Assembly: GCF_963678635.1 (NCBI RefSeq)
Contig: NC_087066.1
Location: 57,368,312 to 57,432,311, forward strand
DNA from: Symsagittifera roscoffensis
Taxonomy: Eukaryota; Xenacoelomorpha; Acoela; Convolutidae
DNA: 64,000 bases
Direction of reading: 5' to 3'
The notes below the pieces were generated by a model. The model saw nothing but the letters and a program-made list of their open reading frames with translations, ran no database searches and was not told the DNA's origin. Below, one piece after another: positions 55,073 through 64,000 of this stretch; within the stretch, counting starts at the first letter, position 1; each line of letters opens with the position of its first letter. The position numbers were made by a program, and so were the translations under genes.

Positions 55073-58000
55073 TAAGCCGAGGAATTATACCTACCCGTGA
55101 TTGGCTTCCAGCCGCTTGAGGACCAAGTGTGAGCATTGAACCTGAGCCAGACCCACGAGCAGTCCCATCATCTTGCCCCTGTCCATGTCGAAGTACTTCC
55201 CGTGGTAGTCGAATTTGATCATGACGTCCGACAGAAAAGTGAACTCCCTAGAAACATAAGTATACAAAAGTTACACTTTTATCACTTATGAAACACAACA
55301 CTATAAATATGCAGTCTTATAAGAAAAGGTAACGTATTAATTAGCAAAGCGTTAGGAGAAAACGGCTACAAGTTCAGCTGGATGTAAACTTGGGAAAAAA
55401 CCATACTACTATGAGCTTCTCTTGTTACTGTAAGCTTCGAAAGCCAAAGCTTGAAAACTAAGCAATTATTGCAGCTAACTTCTACTGAAAAGGTGCAAAG
55501 TTGTACTGCTCAACATGCCAAGCAAATCGGCGAAATAGGGTTAAAATACATCTCCATTGATACATCCCATTTTTCTTTCTCAAATAGTTACCACATACAT
55601 CTTGTAATAGGAAATATCAGGCAGCAATGACTGCGATTTTATAAAGCAAATACAACAAATGCAGCTAACTCGTTCGCCAAATAGAAACCTTGAAAAAGAA
55701 CATGAAAATTGATCCAAGATTCGGAACCAGTTAAACCGTGATGAAACAGCTTCAAATTCGTGTGCAAAAAGCCGTATGCAAAAAATTTTACTATTTGAAA
55801 ACCCTCGAAGAAAACTCATTTTGATACTTGGTAGTTTAAATACATCTTCTAAACAACCCGCAGCTTTAAGAAATAGGTTCAGCCCAATTTGGGTCAACGC
55901 AAATTCTAAATAACAGCAGAGATCGATCTTCAAGCATTTATTTGAAAAATTGACTTCAGTTTAAGCACGATTTTTTTAAAAGTTTTTTTCGAAAAACGTT
56001 TTACGGCTAACATGTTCCTATATGGCACTGCTGCCAATAAAATCTGTATTTTTTGTTGTACCTGAAATAGTTCGTCAACAAACTTCATTTTGAAGGTTTG
56101 TACTGTGCTAATTTAAATTATTCGGACTAAAAGGAAAAAAACTTGAATTTTCAAACACGTTTTTCTCAATTTGGGTTAAGATTAGACAAAAACGAAGAGA
56201 ACAAAAGTTGCTTAGAATTTCATCACAATTAATATGGTGCAATTTTTGCTCCGAAATTCTCAACCAAAACTTTGCCCAAAAAATAGGTCATTTTGGCTTT
56301 TTTCATTCAATCAAGAATTAAACTGAAATTATTTTGTTAATTGATGAGAAATATATATCACAAGAAGCCTCTTACACAGCCCAACAAAATTCTAAAGGGC
56401 TAAATCTCCAAAAACCTGTATAAGAGATAATATTTTTGCTTGATAGTCAAGAAACGTGATTGTTACTATGTAAAACCCAAAATATTTACTTTAAAAAATA
56501 TTTCAAACAATTTACTCAAATTTTGGGAGATTTAGCCCTTCTAGAATTTTGTTGGGCTGTGTAAGAGGCTTCTTGTGATATATATTTCTCGTCAATTAAC
56601 AAAGTAGTTTCAGTTCAATTCTTGATTGATTGAAAAAAGCCAAAATGACCCATTTTTTGGTTGAGAATTTCGAATAAAAAATTACAGCATATTAATTGAG
56701 GAAATTCTAAGCAACTATTGTTCTCTTCACTTTTTGTCTAATCGTAACCCAAATTTAAAAAGAACGTGTTTGAAAATTCAAATTTAAATCAGCTCTGTAC
56801 AATGCATGAAAAATAACATCAGCGAAAGTAAAGAGAAGAAGAAGAGCATCGATTCAATTGTTATCGCATAAGTGCTAAGACAAAAATCGACTTCATGATA
56901 TTCATTAATTTCATCATGAAAACCATGATTTTCTAGGTTACTAAAAATCAACACCAAAAAATCAAAACACATGCAAATATGAAAACAAGGATAGGCCGTT
57001 GCTGTGCAACTAGCAAGAAATTTCGGACCACTTATTTGTTTTTTTTCCATTTTAGCCCGAAAAAATTCTGTTTCTCTATCCTGAAAAATGCACAAATTAA
57101 ACGTATTTGACATCTAAGGTAACTTGAAGCTTGCCGAGGAATTAAAATTTACGGTTCCAGTCAGTCTCTGATCCAGTCAGTCTGTATCTCATTTAGACTG
57201 AACCTCGAATCTAAGAAAACATTGTTTTTGTGTGAGATTTTTTCAGGAAACTTTACCCTTTTTTTGTGAAACGAAACAAAATTATTGTATCCGCACAGAG
57301 CCTTAAAGCTTAAGTCCTAGCTCTAGTTCTTCTCATTTTTATTCGGAAAAATTGATACCATTTTGCAAGAAAATTTTCAATTTCAAGAAGTCGATTAACA
57401 CTGATTCAAGTGGCGTATAATAACGTTTAGTTTGCGTCAAGTAACTCATCTCAGCACAACACTAAAAAAATTCAGACTTATCAGAAACAAAACTGCTCGT
57501 TCTGTTTTTATAAATTAAGAATAGTTTCCAACGCTAGAATGAAAGTTCAAAATAAATGAACATTTTTAATGAACAATTTTATTTGCCGGTTAGGATAGAA
57601 AAAAAGGTTCGGAACACAACACTAGGCTGACGCTAGTTTAAATAAAATTGAATCTAAGAAAACAAAGAACAAATTTTCAGAAATTTATATGTTTGACCTT
57701 TCGTTGATCAAACTAAACAGGTTTGAAACAACCGCATCAAAAGAATACTTGTGTTCCTCTGAAACAAATTGAAGTGATGACTAAAAAATCAAACTTTAAA
57801 CCAAGAAACACCAGATCTCAGCGTGAACTAATTTAAATAGTTTTACCGGAAAAAAAACAGTAGAAGACAACGACTTTTGCAAGTCTCTTCTCTTCGTTCA
57901 TTCACAAAATAAAATTTAACACAGAGGGGAAGCGGAGCTTAGCACCAGTTGCGACAAATTGAAAAGAAAGCCAAAAAAATTTGTTGAAAAATCTTGATTA

Positions 58001-61000
58001 TTCAAAATGAATTCAACTATTTTAAAAACAAAAACATGCATGTCTATAGATAGTAAAACTGGCATCATAAAAAAACTTACCAAGTGGTAAAAGCCCAAAA
58101 ACACCAGAGCAGGAACCATTTCAGCCAAATAAAACATAGGCCAACCACTAAGTCGATAAAATATAGTCCGAAATCATTTGAGCAGAATAGAAATTTTAAG
58201 CCAGAAAAACAACAAAGAAAATATTCGAAGTCAAGGCTAGTAAAATTACAAGCAGCAGAAGTAAATCAAAACAGTAAAAACAACGTCAACTTAAATTGCA
58301 TACAGCAAAAAAAAAACAATTCTATAATGTTGCCAGCAAAACATAAGCAGACAAATAATAAACCGACAATTGATTTCAAACGGATTATTTCCCGTTGGAA
58401 GAAACAAAACAGTTCCTGTCAGATTCGAACCCAGGATCTTTGCCGTCAATGGTGTATTAGTGGGCCGAGACGCAAAAAAATTTGAATTCATAATGATCTG
58501 CACCTAAAGTTATCATTTCTAATTTTGACTATTATGTGAACAAAATTAATTATGGGAGAAAATTGAATACCCGGTTGCAACACACTTGCTTTGCAGGTGT
58601 AATTAATGTCCACGCCACTCAGCCACATTTGCTTCAAGCTTCCAATTATTTACAACCAATAAACCGGATACATAGAACACATGCTATTAAGTTGCTATGC
58701 TTTGCATGTAGTAGAACTGCCACCAAAAGTGAGCACTAATTTATGCAAGCTGAGTTGGAACAAAAGAACTATGGTACTATAACACTACGCTCGCATGTGT
58801 AAAAATACTACAAATTCGTTTAGCTTTTTCCGCTCAAAATTGTCAATTTCTCGATTTTATAATACTCCAAAAATGTAGAAAAGCAGAATACCAAAAACTA
58901 ATTGGTTCGGTTAACACAAATGCGATCACTAAATTCTTTAGCCGATTTCTAAACATAGCCAACAGACAGATGGAAAAGTGAATGAACACAAGTAAACAAA
59001 AAACTGACTTGTTTTTTGAAAAAATCTCAACTTTCGATTTCCAACGAAAAAAAATAGATGACATTTAACTCTTTGAATTTCTAGAACAATAAATGATTGA
59101 CTCTATTTTGATAAACCTTACCCAGAGAAAACTGGATCAATAGGTAAAAATTTTATTTCGCTGAGAAAATCTGATCATTAAATTCCATTTTCGATCTTAG
59201 AAGTCGATCACATTTTTCGGGACTTTTTTCTTTTGCTGTAGGATAGTGGAGTTTGCCTTTGTTATAAAAAAGGAAATGATATGAACTTAAAAATAAACCA
59301 AAAATCACACCGCGAAAAAGTAAATTTGAGGCTGAAGAAATTTAGCACTTCTGAAAAAATAATAACAAAAAAAGAATCATCGCGACCTATATAAGAGTCT
59401 AAACTGCTACATTCATCGACTCTTAAACGTCCAAAATTTGTAAGGTGATCTCTTTTGGAGCTATTGTTTTTTTTCTGGTCTCGGTAAAACTCATCGATTG
59501 TTTTTGACCCCACTAACTTTATGAAACTCGTCGATTGTTTTTGTGTGCTCGTAGCCGACGAGTTCCTCGACTTGAGCGGAGAGCCAGTAGATGATTTACA
59601 AGATGTCGGCAACATCCTTTGCCTTACATTACTCCCGTCTCCTCCAGACAGATTCGAACAGTTTCTACTACTCGAATCTTTTCGTTCATCAGAAGTTGAA
59701 ACACCGGGAAGCTCAACCTTGAGCTTAGATGCATCTGTATTTTTGAAGGAAACCCTAGCTGATCGTTTGCCGTCTGATTGTTGCATTGAAAACTGCACTT
59801 TTCCAGCTTTCTCTCCTCCAAAATCAGAACTCGGCAGACTAATCTTGTTCTTTTCGCTGTCGGAGAAGAAATCTGAGAGGAAGAACACCGTTCGCTGGTC
59901 GAAGTTGAGTCTAATCGGCAGTAAATTCAGGCGCACTATGTATTCAGAACCCTCCTGAGTGAGCTCGGAAGGGACACATTCGAGGTATTTGAACATGACC
60001 TAAATGTCAGGAAAATGGTAAAATTGATTAGGTTAGCTTGTGGATGCTATGCAGCTGATAGATTATGTATCATAAGCGTTCTTGCCAGGGGCGGATTTAG
60101 GGGGGGGGGACGCCCCCCCCCCCCCTCAGGGATTCGACCCCCTGCCGACCCAAAGGGTCCCCCCTTTGGTACTTTTTAAGAAATCCATTTGTTGCCGACC
60201 GACCCTAAAATTTTTATAATGGCGCCTTTGGCGCCAATATATACTAACTTTAAGGGGGAGCGCGCGCCAAAAAAACGCGATTTTTTTGTCAAAATTTTTC
60301 AAAAAGTGCCTAAAAACGGCTTTTTTGACCCGTTTTTTCAAAAATTTGCCTGCGGCGCAGAACTTTTGGCCAAAACAGGGACCTTTTAGTGCTTTAGACG
60401 AGCTCGGAAAATCAATTTGGTCGACCCCCCCCCCCCCCCCATCCCCCTCGAAAAAATCTTAGATCCGCCCCTGGTTCTTGCAATGAATTTTTTCTTTGCC
60501 AAAAAGGCTCGCTATATTTTCGGCTTGTTGAGCAACGGCCTTAACTTTGACCCCTCTTTAAATTAAAACTATTTCTAAACTGTTTTCCAGTGATTATCAT
60601 TAAAATTGTTTAAAATGTTATATCGAATTTTCGAAAACTCAAATTCAACCTCACCGACCCTCGTTATTACAAACACGAAAAAAATCTACATTTCCAAAAA
60701 AAACATTGCGTTTTTGTACTTTCTAGTTTGTTTAACCGTGGAATATTTTGTCGAATCATTTTTTGCTATATGTTGAGCGAACATCTGAAATTATTACACA
60801 ATATTTTGGTGCATATTGAGTTCGGGGTTTTGCGCAAACTTTCATGTAAACTTTCCATTAATTTTTCAATATGACTGCTTACTTTTCTAAATTGATTGGA
60901 ACGGCAACTGTTCAATTGTTAGGCTGGGATTTAGCAAGCCTGAAGGCCTATCATATCAGAAATTAATTTGCAATATTTGTTCAAAAATTCGAAAACATCG

Positions 61001-62992
61001 TTTTGCAAAAGTATCTATAATTTTGTTAAATTTTCCCAAACATTCTTGTTATTCCCAAATTATGAGGAACATCCAAATATAACGAAAAGTCTCCTCATTT
61101 CTGCATCATTAAAGTTCAAAAAGAAGATGGATGATAAAACATTACATAAAACAGCCCGATGAATGCTGACAAAATAAGCCAAATCGTTTTTAAAAACATC
61201 CAAGATAAATTATGATATACCAAGAACTCGATAAAAAACTTTGCTCAGTGCCCTAAAGATGACGTCCACGAACCCTAATGCAATCTTCAATTTCCTTTAA
61301 CAACCGACTTACCATGTGCGAGTGCGCCTGTCTGAGACAGTTCTCGGCTGAGTAGCAGTAGAGCATCTTGTTGATGGAAGAGGCAGCGATCCTGTCCAGT
61401 ATCTCCACGTCATCACACGCCACTGCCAGTCTAGAGAGGTACTTTGAGTCGTCATAGCGATCGTAGAGAAGCTCAATCTACAACACAGGACCAATACTCA
61501 ATGCAGAGTCAACGACACCCAAAGTCATCCGCACTTCAAAAGTACAATTAAGTACATTTTTCTATGTCAAGTAATTTTTACCCGGCTCTAATACTTAAAA
61601 AAAGAGAGAGGATAATTTTGAAGGTCAGTGACGCTCTGGATATAAAAATGTTGATAATATCCAATAACTAACTTATATCCAAGCGCTTTGTAACAAACCT
61701 TTTGAAAGCACACTTCTACTGAATTGCTCTTATCTCTTCCAAACTGCATTCCATTCACGCCTAGAACAGATTTATCTGCATTAAAACTATTATTTAAAAT
61801 CTTTTTCAGCTCTGACAGAAAAATAACTAACTTGGGAAGTCATTACCGGCATACAACTTCCATGATATATTGAACTCCTGGATATTATATTTACAGACAG
61901 GATCCGGCAAGTAACTGGCAGATTTCAATCGATCTCGCTTGCCAGAAATTGGCTCTGCGAAATGCTCTTCAACTAGCTTCAGTTCTCCGTCGTCGTGAAA
62001 TAAAATAGAACATTCGCCCTCGTAAGAACTCCTGCGCACGAAAGGCGATTCAATCACGCAAAACTGAGACGCGACGAGCAAACCCTCGACTCCGCCCTCA
62101 AATGAATCGCTTGGCGACAACGTCAAGACAGCTCGCGAATCACTTTTTGTGTACTCTTTCTTTTCGCAATCGACAACATGGTCGGCTGATTGACCAGCAC
62201 TGTCTTCTGATGAGCTGGAGTGCGGATTCTCGGTCAACTGAACTGGTTTGGCGGCTGCAACTGAGTCGTCTGGGAAGAAAAAGGCATTTTTCGTTGCTTC
62301 TATGGTATAATCTGGATGCACACCTTAACGCAATGAACTTTTGATATCAAGTTATCTTAACTTTGAAGCACGTAAATTAGGAACCTTATTTAATGCTTAA
62401 ACCAATAGAAAATTATATAGACCTCACTTTTGGAACAGTGATACACTTTCTTTAACCTATTACTAATAGTAAGATTTATTGAAGCATTTCTGTCAGATTA
62501 TAGAGTGCTCCTCCCATTGAAAAAAAACAGCCAATTTTTTTATGAACACTTACTTGCGCACAAGTCTTCGTTAATTGCGGACTGAATCATCTGGTTTAAG
62601 TTCACTGAGTTATCATCAATGTCATCCTTCAAACGGGTTCCTCTCACTTCAACCGGGGACCTCGAGGACACATCACAGGACTCATCGACGCGTGGACTCT
62701 CTGTCATCTCGCTAGCTTCCGGAGGAGCGCCTTGCGAAGACTCCCCCAGCGACAGAGGCTTATCCCCCGGACAGTCTCCATTGGCAGCTAAATACTGGAT
62801 GACTTCGAAAAACACTTTGAGAGAGTCACTGCACGTGTAGACGTTCAGAATGTCACAGCTCAACCTTATTTCCTTCTTCTTTTTATCCGCAACTTTTTTG
62901 GTTATCACTTCTAACGAAACAAGTCCCGTTTCCACCATCTTAGCGAAATCTAAATACACAAAGCATCCTCCATCATATATTATTGAACAAAG
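53315..62992 (-). CDS. ATG2: ATG2 autophagy lipid-transfer protein, C-terminal part
   Basis: ATG2 is a rod-shaped bridge protein that moves phospholipids from the ER to the growing autophagosome and works with WIPI proteins and ATG9. Exons, in transcription order, are 62554-62992, 61832-62323, 61699-61760, 61313-61477, 59518-59999, 55095-55247, 54146-54267, 53744-54034 and 53315-53535. They join in consistent phases to 808 codons plus stop. The family's C-terminal landmarks appear in order: VRLNLLPIRLNFDQRTVFFL, REFTFLSDV-type strand (here KEFTFLSDVMIKFDYHGKYF), GLLVGLAQVQCSHLVLKRL, CVTEWLRDIKKNQIPTLLGG, CMPIEQYRRDGRLLKGFQRG and GAVGGVLRQIPPTLIAP. The N-terminal lipid-entry domain is beyond the right edge. 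ATG2A and ATG2B cannot be told apart here, and many invertebrates have one ATG2. No frame damage is seen. Confidence 0.95.
53744..54034 (-). CDS. ATG2: ATG2 exon
   Basis: Acceptor tgtttttag. Encodes NGLVDLVCMPIEQYRRDGRL, KGFQRGAASFTTSSTSAALQ, then REGLNMAYRTLYEG, the conserved C-terminal ATG2 region. Donor GAAG|gtctgt, phase 1. Confidence 0.95.
54146..54267 (-). CDS. ATG2: ATG2 exon
   Basis: Acceptor actttttag. Encodes ILGFDNLAMYCVTEWLRDIK, KNQIPTLLGGIGPMHSFSQI. Donor ATCA|gtaaga, phase 1. Confidence 0.95.
54445..54922. repeat. R family dispersed repeat, copy 4
   Basis: Begins tagccaacagacagttggaa, ends catcgactctaag. In the ATG2 intron between the exons at 54146 and 55095, same orientation as the other copies. 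Confidence 0.8.
55021..55069. repeat. CA microsatellite in ATG2 intron
   Basis: Uninterrupted (CA)n of about 49 bp. In the pre-mRNA (minus strand) it is (UG)n, starting 25 bases after the donor at 55094. Confidence 0.97.
55095..55247 (-). CDS. ATG2: ATG2 exon
   Basis: Acceptor atgtttctag. Encodes EFTFLSDVMIKFDYHGKYFD then KMMGLLVGLAQVQCSHLVLK and RLEANHG. Donor ACGG|gtaggt, phase 2. A TG-dinucleotide tract begins about 25 bases into the following intron. Confidence 0.95.
56097..56805. mobile_element. Foldback element with arms over 250 bp
   Basis: The left arm (about 56143-56415) is the near-exact reverse complement of the right arm (about 56527-56782). Shared parts include ttctagaattttgttgggct, ggcttcttgtgatatatatt and cgtgtttgaaaattcaa. 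Outer ends tttgtactgtgc and gctctgtacaa also pair. The loop is about 110 bp with no coding capacity. Confidence 0.88.
57919..58610 (-). mobile_element. Hairpin-ended element with tRNA-like core, copy F
   Basis: Left end aacacagaggggaagcggag with an imperfect stem to cttagc. The tRNA-like core near 58412-58475 (minus) has CCTGGGTTCGAATCTGACAG and an upstream CTCGGCCCACTAATACACCA. The right end has cacttgctttgcaggtg. Confidence 0.65.
58945..59430. repeat. R family dispersed repeat, copy 5
   Basis: Begins tagccaacagacagatggaa, ends cattcatcgactctta. It ends 88 bp from the ATG2 exon at 59518-59999, so it lies next to the donor. Confidence 0.8.
59518..59999 (-). CDS. ATG2: ATG2 exon
   Basis: Acceptor acatttag. 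Encodes VRLNLLPIRLNFDQRTVFFL then SDFFSDS and a long serine- and lysine-rich linker to TSFIK. The donor ATAAA|gttagt is chosen because it joins FIK to EFTFLSDV in the next exon in frame. The open frame runs on further downstream. Confidence 0.9.
60086..60473. mobile_element. hAT-type MITE, complete with 8-bp target duplication
   Basis: 388 bp, ends caggggcggatttagg and cttagatccgcccctg, flanked by the exact 8-bp duplication gttcttgc (60078-60085 and 60474-60481). It is the best-preserved copy in the window and lies in an ATG2 intron. Confidence 0.93.
61313..61477 (-). CDS. ATG2: ATG2 exon
   Basis: Acceptor tgttgtag. Encodes DDVEILDRIAASSINKMLYC and ENCLRQAHSHM, the family's EIRDRLASSQMNKFLY block. 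Donor CATG|gtaagt-type. 55 codons, phase 0 both ends. Confidence 0.93.
61699..61760 (-). CDS. ATG2: ATG2 micro-exon, 62 bp
   Basis: Acceptor gttctag, donor AAAAG|gtttgt. Encodes VNGMQFGRDKSNSVEVCFQK, continuing into IELLYDRYDDS in the next exon. It was placed by phase and by the family pattern of a VEL-type strand, and it is required to keep the frame between its neighbours. Confidence 0.85.
61832..62323 (-). CDS. ATG2: ATG2 exon
   Basis: Acceptor gcgttaag. Encodes an acidic, serine-rich linker, then SQFCVIESPFVRR and LVEEHFAEPISGKRDRLKSA, the conserved block before the WKLYAGNDF segment. Donor CCAA|gttagt, phase 1. Confidence 0.9.
62554..62992 (-). CDS. ATG2: ATG2 exon (most 5' in window)
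   Basis: Acceptor cgttgcag, phase 0. Encodes IRLSCDILNVYTCSDSLKVF and a serine-rich linker, like the family's segment VDVRIFTCADS. Donor GCAA|gtaagt, phase 1. Confidence 0.85.
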
Positions 62993-64000
62993 CTGCAACG
63001 AAAACTAGGGGTTTAATTGTTCGAAACCAATAAATCATTTGGTAATTCAACGACCATATTTTTTAGCTACAATGAATTTATATTCAAAACGAAAGTTTTA
63101 ACACAGAGGCGAAGCGGAGCTTTGCACCACTTGTGATACAATACAATCATAAAAATGAAAAAAGTTGGAAAAAAAAATGGTGAAACAAAATGAAGGACAA
63201 CTAGGGCCCAGCTAAAGCTGGAGGCATGTGTTTGATTTTTTTGAATGTAGTTATAATGATGCGGTACGAACTGCGTTATTTCAAAAATTAGACTTTGCCC
63301 AAAACCTTAGTTGTTTCTCTACCAAAATAAGAGTGAAAATTTCTGAGATTTTGGAATTTTCCCAAGACATAACAATTCTCTTACAAAAAAAGGAGTAGCC
63401 TAGAAGAAACTATTCGTAGCAAATTGTACAGCTAAGCTTCCATCAAGCACAACCGGTTGTGTCGATTAAACCTATGATATCAGATTTAATAGGTTATTTA
63501 TCGAGGCAAGTCCAAAAAACGGTTAACAAATCATGCGACAATTCCGAGAATCATAACTTTTTGGTTTTATAAAATTTGCGCAAAGCCGTCTATGCAGGAG
63601 AAAAACGCTCAACCGGTAATTCCGATTGAACCCAAAAACCCAGGTTTGGCAGGTTAGTTCGATAAAAATCAAAGACTCAAAAAAACGGTCAAAAAATCAG
63701 AAATTTTACTATTCCGAGGTCCATAATTTTTTAAGAAAAAAATGTTTGGGCGTAGCCGCTGATATAGGGGAGCTTTCAAATCCGTTCTATTCATTGAAAC
63801 CAAAATCTCAGATTTGGTGGGTTAATTTTTGAGAAAACGAAAAAACATCAAAAATATCGGTCAAATATTCCCCCGTAGACTTTTTCGAAGGCTGTAGAAA
63901 AAGGGGTTAAGCAAAAAGAGACCAGGGGAGTATGCAATAACACAAGCGAGTAGGCGCTCTTTCTATTAAAACTCCTTTTTAAAAGTTGGTAAATAGATTT
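62993..64000. other. ATG2 intron running off the window
   Basis: No coding sequence is recognised. An element end of the hairpin family is at 63099-63140 (acacagaggcgaagcggagc then tttgcacc). 63590-63860 contains diverged short tandem segments with gattgaacccaaaa-like words. The upstream ATG2 exons must lie beyond 64000. Confidence 0.6.

Larger units (their letters stand above)
55248..59517. other. Large ATG2 intron
   Basis: 4.3 kb intron. Contains a foldback element (56097-56805), fragments of hairpin-ended elements near 57540-57640 and 58690-58805, a complete one (57919-58610) and an R family copy (58945-59430). Confidence 0.8.

Overview
This is a nuclear genome window from a multicellular animal, probably an invertebrate. 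The evidence is spliced genes with GT-AG introns of up to several kilobases, animal-type METAP2, ATG2 and UDP-glycosyltransferase proteins, AT-rich non-coding DNA with many homopolymer runs, and dense transposable elements of several classes (Ty3/gypsy, LINE, hAT-like MITEs, tRNA-derived elements, foldback elements, satellites). The phylum cannot be fixed from the sequence alone. One 200-base assembly gap lies at 34014-34213.

Layout, left to right. 1-10290 is repeat territory: a near-identical 1.4 kb direct duplication (1-1406 and 3467-4870) flanking a spacer with a LINE remnant, then a tandem array of roughly 1 kb units (6476-10290) with smaller duplications and a 51-bp-arm inverted repeat. 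10291-16919 is mostly unassigned DNA with one coding-looking exon on the minus strand (13669-13942). 16920-30540 (+) carries a UDP-glycosyltransferase gene in four recognisable exons. Its introns hold hAT-type MITEs, a 43-bp minisatellite, a subterminal-repeat DNA element and a complete 7.07 kb Ty3/gypsy retrotransposon (21460-28532) in antisense. The UGT has two frame breaks and is probably a pseudogene.

30541-37237 is repeat-rich intergenic DNA containing the gap. 37453-47844 (-) is a complete six-exon METAP2 gene (443 codons plus stop, every splice phase consistent). Its introns hold a satellite with higher-order structure and hairpin-ended elements with internal tRNA-like sequences. 53315-62992 (-) is the C-terminal part of ATG2, nine exons with consistent phases and 808 codons plus stop; its 5' exons lie beyond the right edge. 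ATG2 introns hold a large foldback element, more hairpin-ended tRNA-like elements, a hAT MITE and a (UG)n tract beside a splice donor.

The three recognised genes serve unrelated cell functions: initiator-methionine removal, autophagic lipid transfer and small-molecule glycosylation. I see no operon-like relation. METAP2 and ATG2 are intact despite heavy intronic invasion, whereas the UGT is damaged. The most unusual material is the family of elements whose two ends are short hairpins that differ in sequence between copies but keep the stem, with differing tRNA-like segments inside.
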